A stretch of 64,000 bases of DNA from Desulfuromonadaceae bacterium (lineage in GTDB: Bacteria > Desulfobacterota > Desulfuromonadia > Geobacterales > Pseudopelobacteraceae). The DNA lies in contig JAQTQX010000011.1 in the NCBI GenBank assembly GCA_028712075.1, forward strand, positions 1-64,000. Direction: 5' to 3'. Below, piece by piece: positions 44,804-52,258 of the stretch. Below the pieces are notes generated by a model. That model made no database searches. It saw only the letters and a program-made list of their open reading frames with translations, and had not been told where the DNA came from. Each line of letters starts with the position of its first letter. Within the stretch, counting starts at the first letter, position 1. Both the position numbers and the translations under genes were made by a program.

Positions 44804-46324
44804 CTATGTAGTTTCCTTAATTGTTAGGGAATTCGCTACAGACGGCTCTTGGGATTGCGTTATTCGCCATTCCAGACGCGTCAGCGCGTGCAAGAAACGC
44901 TGATCATGGCTGACTAGCAATAACGCACATGGACAATCGGCCAGCGCACTTTCCAGACATTCAACCGAAGGCAAATCTAAGTGATTTGTCGGCTCGTCCA
45001 TGACAATGATGTGCGGCTGCCTTGTCATGCCAAGCGCCAGTAATAGTTTCCGAATTTCACCGGGGCTGGGTTCACGGCTATCCAATAAACGATGCGGACG
45101 CGATCCTAACCGGCTGATAATAGTCATCACTTGCCCTAATTGCTCATGCGGCAAAGTTTGCACTTCCGCAAGAATGGCGCGCGATTGCGCCGCGTCAATT
45201 TCCTGCGGCAGATAGATCAATTGACCAGCGGGCACGTTGAGTTGCGGCAGCAACCAGCGCAAAATCGTGCTTTTCCCCGCGCCATTCTGCCCAGTCAGGG
45301 CGATGCGATCCGTCGGGCGGATAACTAATTGCGGAAAGGCTAACAGTTTTTCAGTATTTAAGGGCAACGTGCCGGATACATGTTGGAACAGCACGTTCCG
45401 CTTCGACACCGACCCCGGAAGCCAGATACCGAGCGAATATTCTTTTTTGACTTTGATCCCCTCTAATTCCTTCTGTGCATGTTCAAACCGACCATCCAAC
45501 TGTCTCAGAAGTTTCCCCCCGACAATGTCTTTGCCGGTCAAACGGGCTGCATCAATTTTCTGTTTGGCATCATGATCGTGTTTTGCAATGCCTTTTTTTG
45601 AGCGTTTGTGTTCGTATTGATTGGCTAAATCCCGGCGACGACCAGCTTCGCGGCGCAATTCTTTATAGGCCTGTTTCTTCAGGGTATATTCCTTTTTTAT
45701 GGTTTGAGCATCCATGGCCGCGATTTGTGTGCCTTTGGAATAATTGCCGGGCCGTGCTATTACTTCTGGCGGCTCAATAAACAAGCATTGCTGGCATAAG
45801 ATATCCAGCAATTCACGATCATGGCTGACTAGCAAGCCTACGCCGGAAAACGATTGCAATGCACGCAGCAGTATGTTGCGCGCCACAGCATCTACATGAT
45901 TCGTGGGTTCATCAATAGCGAGCACTTCCGGTTCCAACCATAATGCTACTGCGATTTGCGAGCGTTTGCGTTCGCCGTGGGATAACGTTGGCCATCGTGC
46001 CAGCCAATCTTCCTGGATGCCCAACCGGCCGCGAATGACTGCCGCAGTTTTGGCTGCATCCTGTAACAATTCGGCCAGTTGTGGCGGCGGATCATCGGTG
46101 CGTTGGTCACAATAAACTAACCGCGGCGGTGCATCCACATAGCCGTCATCAGGTAGCAGCAGGCCGGTTGCTAATTTCAGCAGCGTGGTTTTGCCCGTGC
46201 CGTTCGCACCGACAATGCCCGACCAGCCCGCCGCGAAATGTAACGATACATCACGGAACAGCGGTTCATGAGCTGTTTCATAGGTATAACTGATGTGATG
46301 GAATTGTAGAAATGGTTGCGACAT
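44804..46324 (-). CDS. ABC-F family ATPase (ribosome-associated type)
   Basis: 506 residues from ATG 46324 (MSQPFLQFHHISY), chosen for AAGGAAG just upstream. Two ABC domains: Walker A GANGTGKTTL, signature LSHGERKRSQIA, Walker B LAIDEPTNH; then Walker A GQNGAGKSTIL, signature PSPGEIRKLLLALG, Walker B IVMDEPTNHLD. A Lys/Arg-rich coiled linker (about 210-290) stands between. No membrane domain, so ABC-F: factors that work at the ribosomal E site, some giving resistance to ribosome-targeting drugs. Which group this is cannot be told here. Base composition is unlike the tra genes, with an IS remnant next to it, so it is probably recently acquired cargo. Confidence 0.82.
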   Translation of the reverse strand: MSQPFLQFHHISYTYETAHEPLFRDVSLHFAAGWSGIVGANGTGKTTLLKLATGLLLPDDGYVDAPPRLVYCDQRTDDPPPQLAELLQDAAKTAAVIRGRLGIQEDWLARWPTLSHGERKRSQIAVALWLEPEVLAIDEPTNHVDAVARNILLRALQSFSGVGLLVSHDRELLDILCQQCLFIEPPEVIARPGNYSKGTQIAAMDAQTIKKEYTLKKQAYKELRREAGRRRDLANQYEHKRSKKGIAKHDHDAKQKIDAARLTGKDIVGGKLLRQLDGRFEHAQKELEGIKVKKEYSLGIWLPGSVSKRNVLFQHVSGTLPLNTEKLLAFPQLVIRPTDRIALTGQNGAGKSTILRWLLPQLNVPAGQLIYLPQEIDAAQSRAILAEVQTLPHEQLGQVMTIISRLGSRPHRLLDSREPSPGEIRKLLLALGMTRQPHIIVMDEPTNHLDLPSVECLESALADCPCALLLVSHDQRFLHALTRLEWRITQSQEPSVANSLTIKETT

Positions 46325-46758
46325 GCTTCCTTCTTCAGTCTCGTTACTGCAGAGCTCCAGCGGTGGTTTATCTTGCCGCCTCAGCGGCAATCGCTTTTCG
46401 CCTTTTCTGAATTTCAGGATTTATGGGAAAAGCCTGTAACACCGGATTATTCAAGACTTTGCAGTTTTTTCTGGATATTCTGCGTTTACAATCGTACTTG
46501 CCCAATCAGCTAACTTCTCCGGCACAAACCCGGCCCAGCATATTCGATTCTCATTTCTCCACTTGCACCGCGTGATCTTTAACTTCGGCGCCTCCACTTG
46601 CCCGCCGCGCTACTCCTCGGTTGTCTGCCTTTTCTGCCTTTTCTGTTTTCTTCTGTTCAACTCGTTATTGACCGGTTATACCGATGTATATACCCGTTGA
46701 AGCTTTTGCCGATTTCGCTACTTATCCAATGTATCTATATATATGCTTTACCACAGAT
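46325..46758. other. Stretch with degraded coding traces between ABC-F gene and IS remnant
   Basis: 434 bp with no intact gene. On the minus strand one frame ending at a TGA at 46451 reads ENRICWAGFVPEKLADWA (about 46495-46560) and an overlapping frame ends EIQKRRKAIAAEAAR at about 46373, both looking like broken protein tails. A TTGCCGC/GCGGCAA hairpin (46373-46390) lies in the ABC-F leader. I do not recognise the source of the fragments. Confidence 0.35.
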
Positions 46759-47606
46759 TCAGAAATTCAGCATCCGGTCTCCAAAAATGATACTAAACTT
46801 ATTCATTGTAGACTTCCAATCCCTAATCGGCATTGTCCATTTTTTAGCAATATTCTTCAAAACCAGATAGCGCAACTTGAACATAGCTTCGTCATTAGGA
46901 AAATGACCTCGATTCTTGGTGACCTTACGAAGCGACATGTTCAGAGACTCTATGGCATTTGTCGCGTAGATTGCTTTGCGTATCTGCTGAGGATAGCAAT
47001 ATTGCGGAATAATCCGTTCCCAGTTGTTTCGCCATGACCTTGCTATAGTCGGATGACTTGCATCCCATTTGGCGGCAAATGTATCAAGGTTTTTCTCTGC
47101 CATTTCTACGGATGGTGCCTGATAAATTGTCTTTAAGTCTGTTGCGACTTCTTTACGCTGCTTCCATGACACATAGTTCAAGCTGTGACGCACCATATGA
47201 ACGATGCAGAGCTGAATCTGGTGTTTGGGTAAACTGCTTCAATTGCCTCTGGAAATCCCTTGAGTCCATCCACGCAGGCAATGAAGATTTCTTTCACCCC
47301 ACGGTTCATCAATTCGGTGACAACTTGAAGCCAGAATTTAGCACCCTCGTTTTCAGAAGTCCAGATTCCAAGGACTTCTTTGATGCCATCCATATTGATG
47401 CCGATAGCAAGGTAAACTGCTTTGTTGATTACCCTGCTGTCATGGCGTACCTTTATCCAGATGGCATCAAGATAGACAATGGGATAGACCTCATCCAGTG
47501 GGCGGTTCTGCCAAAGCAGTACTTCTTCAATGATAGCATCGGTAACTTGGGAAACATCAATACCGTAAATCTCCTGTAGATGCCCTTGGATGTCACGGGT
47601 GGTCAT
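46759..47606 (-). pseudogene. IS256-family transposase remnant, 5'-truncated and frameshifted
   Basis: The first part (47606 to about 47220) reads [35 protein letters not shown] (first catalytic Asp) and [18 protein letters not shown] (second Asp). A one-base loss near 47218-47224 breaks the frame: the normal [17 protein letters not shown] is recovered only by shifting frame. The second part then continues to ATNAIESLNMSLRKV and the stop at 46759. About 100-120 N-terminal residues are missing; the preceding gene ends 6 bp upstream. Inverted repeats were not found. Not mobile. Confidence 0.85.
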
Positions 47607-47611
47607 ACGGT

Positions 47612-48208
47612 CTAGTTGAATTGCTTCTGTGCAATCAACAGTTCTAGGCGTTTGATTTGCTCATCATAACGGAGCGCCACCTGGAAACGCTGCAGTGCAT
47701 GCTCCAGATCGATGCCGCCGGCATTTATCGCAGAATTGCCGATCAACTCGGCAACGTAGGCATTGCGGTCGGGATGCCAGACGATTGTTACGGATGGATG
47801 TGGATCATGTATTCTGGTGGTTGGGACCCTCTGCGGCGGATCTTCGCCAAACATCCGCGCATAAACCGCAGGAAAGTCTCTCTTCAATGCTTCATGGACG
47901 TCGCCCTGTTCACCTAGTGCCAGTTCTCGCGCTGCTTTTAAAGGATCAAACCCCCATCCTATGCACCACCGCGGGAAGGAATACCCTATTTTCTTCAGTG
48001 CTGATTCCCACTTGTCATCGATTCCGTATGAACGGCGTAGCCCAACTTTTTCAAGGGTATCAATGTCGCCGGTACCCTTGAGCAGGTTATGGATATGTGC
48101 GACTCTGTTTTTGCTCACCGCTCTGCTTATTTCAATAACGCTCAAACCTGAGTTAAATGCCTCAACGATTCGCGAGTTAAGCTTTTCTTCCAGATTTTCT
48201 ACTCTCAT
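47612..48208 (-). CDS. Unknown protein with HTH-like N-terminus
   Basis: 198 residues from ATG 48208 ([19 protein letters not shown]), with AAGGAG 7 nt upstream. Residues 10-60 ([31 protein letters not shown]) resemble a helix-turn-helix, and the C-terminal part ([18 protein letters not shown]) is reminiscent of small HicB-like folds. The stop codon lies 6 bp from the truncated transposase, so its tail may have been changed by the IS. No family recognised. Confidence 0.5.
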   Translation of the reverse strand: MRVENLEEKLNSRIVEAFNSGLSVIEISRAVSKNRVAHIHNLLKGTGDIDTLEKVGLRRSYGIDDKWESALKKIGYSFPRWCIGWGFDPLKAARELALGEQGDVHEALKRDFPAVYARMFGEDPPQRVPTTRIHDPHPSVTIVWHPDRNAYVAELIGNSAINAGGIDLEHALQRFQVALRYDEQIKRLELLIAQKQFN

Positions 48209-48295
48209 TCCGATTCTCCTTGAGTTGATGAGGTACAACATATCTAAAAGAACAAGTTCTTATAGATATGTTTAGTTGTCGACTCTGACAGATGT

Positions 48296-48757
48296 TTATG
48301 ACCAAAAAATATCATGGTTACCCTCCAACATGGCCAGCTGGATCAAGGTATGTTTCCGGCTTCCGGTACGAGAATGACGGCGAAGGTTATATGCCGCCTG
48401 TCGAACCCGGTGGATTTTGAATTGCGGGTACTCGACCTCGAAGTGCTGCTGGATGCGACTTGCCATTTCTCTAACACTGAGTTTTGCTCCTGGTTTGAGA
48501 TTGAGGTAGCTACTAAGGATGTATCGTTCAATTTTCCCGAAATTAGGGAAAGCCAGCATGACCGCTCTCTTGTCCGGTTTGAAGGTTTTATTCATCTGGG
48601 CGACGTACCATTCGTCTGTCCAGACTCGACAGAGAGCAGAAAGAAGCAGCTGATTACTGTCAGTAAGCGGGAATTCGATGATGCGGTCTTCAGCAAGGCG
48701 CCTGAGCACCTTCTGGGATAATGGCTTGAACTTCGTGATTGCTGCATTGCGTTTCAT
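48296..48757 (-). CDS. Small basic protein of unknown function
   Basis: 153 residues, ATG with AGGAG 6 nt upstream. Basic throughout, with a possible winged-helix region (SVREMASRIQQHFEVEYPQ, then HRVRQAAYNLRRH, about 90-130). Lies upstream of the HTH-like gene on the same strand. Unknown; DNA binding is plausible only. Confidence 0.5.
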   Translation of the reverse strand: MKRNAAITKFKPLSQKVLRRLAEDRIIEFPLTDSNQLLLSALCRVWTDEWYVAQMNKTFKPDKRAVMLAFPNFGKIERYILSSYLNLKPGAKLSVREMASRIQQHFEVEYPQFKIHRVRQAAYNLRRHSRTGSRKHTLIQLAMLEGNHDIFWS

Positions 48758-48812
48758 TATGGCTCCTTTGCGGGTTGTAATAATCGGTTGTTGCTGCCGT
48801 GAAGTGTCTTGT

Positions 48813-49457
48813 TCAGGAAGGCGGGCTTCTCGACGAGTAACCCAAAGGCGTGAAGTCCTGTATGGCTACACAGCCAGACATTATTTCCTGGTGCTGCTGG
48901 GTCACGAGCCTCATGCGGTCGACGACGATGGTCCCGTTGTCTGCGAGTTGCTTTATTCGTCTGAACGCCCGTTTCAAAGTGTCTCGGACATTGAAGTCAG
49001 AGCAGCCGTAGAGATCAGCGATCTCGTGTGTTGTTAGTTTCCCTTGTTCAGCTACCCCCAGGGAGAAAGACAGGGTTTCTCTTTCCCTTGCCGTCAAGTG
49101 GTGTGAAATAGCCTCGAAGATTGCCTCGATGTCAGCGCCTTCATCACTCCTATGACTCGTCTGTTCGACTGCCTCGATGTCGCCATAACAGATATGCGAA
49201 GGAATCGAATTGGAACCATGGGTAAAGTTAGGGTCAGGGGTGAGGACGCTGATCTTGTTTCGGAATGTGGTCCAGAAGGCAGCCTCGAACGGGATATTCT
49301 TCTCCTGACTACGTAGGACTGCTACCAGAGCGGCTTCGTATGCCTCTTGCAGAAAATCGCACATATCATAGGGGGTGAATTTCCGATACTGCCTAATCTT
49401 GCTCTTGATCGTGGGTTCGTTGTCCTGCACCCATTGCATTGCCTTGAAGAAATCCAT
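48813..49457 (-). CDS. Sigma-70-like transcription factor
   Basis: 214 residues from ATG 49457 (MDFFKAMQWVQDN), with GGAGG 4 nt upstream. A region-2-like helix set (YDMCDFLQEAYEAALVAVLR, about 30-50) and a C-terminal region-4 HTH (LTARERETLSFSLG, then TTHEIADLYGCSDFNVRDTLKRAFRRIK, about 125-180) resemble small sigma factors. A terminator directly upstream separates it from the 49604-49933 gene, so it has its own transcription. It may control element genes; no target is known. Confidence 0.6.
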   Translation of the reverse strand: MDFFKAMQWVQDNEPTIKSKIRQYRKFTPYDMCDFLQEAYEAALVAVLRSQEKNIPFEAAFWTTFRNKISVLTPDPNFTHGSNSIPSHICYGDIEAVEQTSHRSDEGADIEAIFEAISHHLTARERETLSFSLGVAEQGKLTTHEIADLYGCSDFNVRDTLKRAFRRIKQLADNGTIVVDRMRLVTQQHQEIMSGCVAIQDFTPLGYSSRSPPS

Positions 49458-49474
49458 GTGACCTCCGATCAAAC

Positions 49475-49516
49475 AAAAAAAGCCGGTCACGGAAGTTTTC
49501 TCCGTAGACCGGCTTT
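49475..49516 (-). terminator. Rho-independent terminator
   Basis: AAAGCCGGTC-ACGGA (49479-49493) pairs with TCCGT-A-GACCGGCTTT (49501-49516), a 15-bp stem with one bulge; on the minus strand seven T follow. It ends leftward transcription from the 49604-49933 gene before the sigma-like gene. Confidence 0.82.
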
Positions 49517-49603
49517 GCCAGCACATTGAAGTGCCCGGCCGTGCCAGATTGAATCTGTGCTATTAGGTTGTCGTGCTACTACTGGAGACCGGTTGCTCCA
49601 GAA

Positions 49604-49933
49604 TCATCTGACAGGTTCAGAAAGCCTTACTCCCAAGCATGAAGCGATACGGATAATTTCCTCCGTGGATGAGACCTTCCGAAGATGATCTTCGACTTTT
49701 CTCCTGATTCTTACGGTGTCCCATCCAGAAGGAAGGTAAATTCCAAAAAGATGAATGGTGCCGTCTTCAGCAATGCTGATGGCCTGTTCATGGAATGCCT
49801 TGATAACGACATTGACGTTCGGCAGTCCTTCAGCCAAGCGGTATGCATCACCTGCCTGGGTGATGGTGAGCCCTTGCTGTCGTAAATATGTGATGACGAT
49901 TGTCACGGCGTCATCTGGAACTGGGCAGTTCAT
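49604..49933 (-). CDS. Small protein of unknown function near the replication origin
   Basis: 109 residues, ATG with GAGGAGG upstream. Mixed alpha/beta composition (VTIVITYLRQQGLTI, WDTVRIRRKVEDHLRK), no signal or membrane segment. First gene left of the iteron region. No family recognised. Confidence 0.5.
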   Translation of the reverse strand: MNCPVPDDAVTIVITYLRQQGLTITQAGDAYRLAEGLPNVNVVIKAFHEQAISIAEDGTIHLFGIYLPSGWDTVRIRRKVEDHLRKVSSTEEIIRIASCLGVRLSEPVR

Positions 49934-49959
49934 GGGGTCCTCCTCAACGGGTTTTTCAG

Positions 49960-50054
49960 CCCCTATTGGTTATAAAAGGTTAAAAGAAGGTTAGGGGGCT
50001 GTGGAAAACTCTGTAACGTCTCGTGCTGTTTAGCGAAATTCCGATGTGCCTGTC
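49960..50054. promoter_or_regulatory. AT-rich stretch with DnaA-box-like site beside iterons (origin candidate)
   Basis: An AT-rich segment (about 49964-49990) is followed by TGTGGAAAA (50000-50008), one mismatch from the DnaA box TGTGGATAA. Together with the adjoining iterons this gives the usual parts of an iteron-type origin. Confidence 0.5.
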
Positions 50055-50202
50055 GGTCAAAGGTCAATAGTTCCGCAGGTCTAAAGTCAATAGGTTTGCC
50101 GGTCAAAAGTCAGTACCTGTAGGGCTAAGGTCTATACTTTGTCGGTCAAAAGTCAGTAGTTGGCCGGTCATAGGTCAATACCTTGTAAGTCATAGGTCAA
50201 TG
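50055..50202 (+). repeat. Seven iterons, probable oriV of the element
   Basis: Seven copies of a 15-bp unit, consensus GGTCAWARGTCARTA, begin at 50055, 50078, 50101, 50122, 50144, 50166 and 50188. Steps are 21-23 bp, two helical turns, so all face the same side of the helix. Spacers are not conserved, unlike CRISPR. The last copy overlaps the 3' end of the TrfA-type gene (stop at 50197). Such arrays bind the cognate initiator in RK2-like plasmids. Confidence 0.85.
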
Positions 50203-51036
50203 CCTCCGCGTGACGGATACCAGGTCTTCTCTGAACTCCCAGGATTCGAGGAAACTCACTTTGACGAGTACGTCGAGCGCCTTCCTCAATTCGATGCGAA
50301 AATGCCGCAACTCCATCTCGGAACCGCACAGTTTGATGAGAGTCTCCGTTTTTACCGGGAACGGTTTCCGATGGCTCGACCAGTAACCGAAGAGTTTTGA
50401 TGCAATGCCGTCTGGGAGTGCTCGTCTCGTTTCCCAATTCACCCTAGTCAGGAACTCTTCGTCGAATAGAAGGCGCATTTCTTCGCCAACCCATACTTCC
50501 CATCGGGATAGGTTTTCATTGTTATCGTTTCTGGACCTGAACTTGAGGATCAGAGAAACACTGATGAAGCTATCGAGGCGTTTTGATTGGAAGCGGATCG
50601 CGGTTGCCTGCATTCTGCTGAGACAGACGCGGAGTCGGTCGTAGCTTTGGCCCTTGATTGGCCAGCCAAGCATTTTGATGAAGGAATAAGGGGTGAAGTC
50701 GATACAATCGCCAAGACGGGTCTTCTTTGCCAGATGCATCAGGTGCAACCAGACAAGTTCATCATCCTGGCGCAGTTCCTCTCCACGATAAATTACCTGG
50801 CCGTCTCCAATCACAGCTATTTCTGCGTCCTTCATGAAGAGACGAGTTTGATTACGGTTCCGGCAATTGAAAAGTGCCGAACGAAGGATTTCATTCGGCA
50901 TTGCTCTTTGAGTATCAGGCCACTCTGGAAGATACTTCGGTCTTGCTGCGAGGCTTTCGAGAATGCGTTCGAACGAATCAACGCCGCTTCTATCGTTAAC
51001 TGAACTTGCTCTGTGTTGGAGTTTATTATGTTGCAA
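50197..51036 (-). CDS. trfA: TrfA-family plasmid replication initiator
   Basis: 279 residues from TTG 51036, chosen because GGGAGG lies 6-7 nt upstream and the codon overlaps the stop of the preceding small gene; longer frames to 51117 have no site. TrfA-like signatures: LPEWPDTQRAMPNEILRSALF, FLYRGEEL-like VIYRGEELRQDDELVWLHLM and two winged-helix segments (SYDRLRVCLSRMQATAIRF and LIKLCGSEMELRHFRIELRKAL). Initiators of this family bind iterons and recruit DnaA and helicase. The iteron array overlaps its 3' end. Confidence 0.87.
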   Translation of the reverse strand: MQHNKLQHRASSVNDRSGVDSFERILESLAARPKYLPEWPDTQRAMPNEILRSALFNCRNRNQTRLFMKDAEIAVIGDGQVIYRGEELRQDDELVWLHLMHLAKKTRLGDCIDFTPYSFIKMLGWPIKGQSYDRLRVCLSRMQATAIRFQSKRLDSFISVSLILKFRSRNDNNENLSRWEVWVGEEMRLLFDEEFLTRVNWETRRALPDGIASKLFGYWSSHRKPFPVKTETLIKLCGSEMELRHFRIELRKALDVLVKVSFLESWEFREDLVSVTRRH

Positions 51037-51199
51037 TGGCCACCTCCCGGGATCGCGGAGGTGGTGCCGGTGAAACTCTGATATGTTCGGTTTCGCGCAC
51101 AAAGGCCTGTCGCTCAAGGTCCCGACGGATAATATCCATCACTCGATCAAACCTGGCTTCAGGGTCAGGTGATTTTTTGTATTCGATGGTTACTTTCAC
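51026..51199 (-). CDS. 57-residue protein translationally coupled to trfA
   Basis: Runs from GTG 51199 to TAA at 51026-51028, and the trfA TTG lies within its last codons (11-bp overlap). The product (MKVTIEYKKSPDPEARF, then DRVMDIIRRDLERQAF and a Pro-rich tail) is charged and helical in the middle. No domain is recognised. The overlap suggests it was kept with trfA and may tune initiator synthesis. The start has only a weak ribosome site. Confidence 0.5.
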   Translation of the reverse strand: MKVTIEYKKSPDPEARFDRVMDIIRRDLERQAFVRETEHIRVSPAPPPRSREVAIAT

Positions 51200-51326
51200 G
51201 GGCTGCTCGCAACAAACAGAAGATTAACTAAACATTTTGATGAAAATAATAAATACGTATGCTATAAATGATGAGTAAATGACGTTTGTCTGTTTCATAT
51301 AGACGATAAACCGCTTGCAAATATCA

Positions 51327-51521
51327 TCAGTCGGCCCAAAGTGCATCAAATGGCCAACCTAATTCTTGGGCAATCAGCCTTTGCAGGCGTTGTGATTTGG
51401 CTCTGCCGCTGATTACGTGATAGACCGCGGTACGATGTACCCCTGCTTTTTCAGCGATATGTGATCCTGATATTCCTTTCTGCATCATCAGGACCTTTAT
51501 TTTAAGCGCTTTCCTCATCAT
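51327..51521 (-). CDS. Small HTH protein, Ner/Cro-like
   Basis: 64 residues, almost entirely an HTH of the Ner/Nlp/XRE kind: MQKGISGSHIAEKAGVHRTAVYHVISGR. Divergent from the S24 repressor gene with only ~30 bp between the starts, the arrangement of a cI/cro-like switch. Ribosome site is poor, so the start is uncertain. Confidence 0.7.
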   Translation of the reverse strand: MMRKALKIKVLMMQKGISGSHIAEKAGVHRTAVYHVISGRAKSQRLQRLIAQELGWPFDALWAD

Positions 51522-51526
51522 GATGA
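51515..51526. promoter_or_regulatory. 12-bp perfect palindrome at the switch between HTH and S24 genes
   Basis: TCATCATGATGA covers the start codon of the HTH gene and lies ~25 bp before the S24 repressor start. A palindrome here is well placed as an operator for either regulator, although part of it is due to the start codons. Confidence 0.4.
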
Positions 51527-51551
51527 TTATTGTTGCATAAGGATGAAAACC

Positions 51552-52244
51552 ATGTCAAGCCAAAATCTGCAAAATGATGATAATTTGATCGAAACTATCA
51601 TCGAAAAGCTGAAAAAAGCCCTTGATCTGAAGAATGATACGGATGTCGCAAAAGCGCTAGAAAGCGACCCGAGGCTGCTTGGAACCTGGAAAAAGCGAGG
51701 AACAGTCCCGTACGATAAAATCATCAAATTGTGTATCAGGCATAACATCAATTTGCAGTGGATTTTCTCAGATGATAGTTCTCTTCCGACCGTGTGCCGT
51801 GACAATGGACTTGTCTCGGAGGCTGATGGCTACGTCCGAGTTCCTCGTTACGAGGTCAAGGCCAGTGCTGGAGGAGGTGCAATTATTCATAGCGAACAGA
51901 TTGTAGATCACTTGTATTTCAAGACGGAGTGGGTAAAAAATGTGTTGGGAATCCCCAGGGATTTTCTGGCACTCATTTCAGTTCAAGGCGATAGCATGGA
52001 GCCTACCCTGAGCAACGGCGATCTGATCTTGATCGATGTCCGGACGTCGAAGGTTGAAGATGGCGCTATTTACGTTGTGCAATACGACGATGCCTTGCTT
52101 GTGAAGCGTCTTCAGAAGAAGTATGACGGCTCTGTTGTGATCCGAAGTGATAACACGCTCTATGAACCAGAGATTCTGCACGGGGAAGAAGCCATAAACC
52201 TCAAGATCGTCGGTAGGGTGGTTTGGGCCGGCGGGGTGATTTAG
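51552..52244 (+). CDS. CI/LexA-like repressor with S24 self-cleavage domain
   Basis: 230 residues from ATG 51552 (MSSQNLQNDD), chosen because AAGG lies 8 nt upstream; ATG 51543 is too close to it. The N-terminal CI-repressor HTH (about 10-75: LKNDTDVAKALESDPRLLGTWKKRG) is followed by an S24 peptidase: possible cleavage site KASAGGGA (about 105), catalytic Ser in VQGDSMEPTL (about 150) and Lys in DALLVKRL (about 190). RecA-triggered self-cleavage would release repression after DNA damage. Its 3' end lies 14 bp before the recombinase start, so excision may respond to SOS. Confidence 0.83.
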   Translation: MSSQNLQNDDNLIETIIEKLKKALDLKNDTDVAKALESDPRLLGTWKKRGTVPYDKIIKLCIRHNINLQWIFSDDSSLPTVCRDNGLVSEADGYVRVPRYEVKASAGGGAIIHSEQIVDHLYFKTEWVKNVLGIPRDFLALISVQGDSMEPTLSNGDLILIDVRTSKVEDGAIYVVQYDDALLVKRLQKKYDGSVVIRSDNTLYEPEILHGEEAINLKIVGRVVWAGGVI

Positions 52245-52258
52245 ACAGGAATGACGGG

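Noticed and set aside
46759-47606. Active IS256-type insertion sequence
   Set aside because: The N-terminus is missing, the frame is shifted near 47220 and no inverted repeats were found.
50055-50202. CRISPR-like array
   Set aside because: Units are 15 bp with 6-8 bp between them and lie next to a TrfA initiator; too short for a CRISPR, no cas genes in the window.
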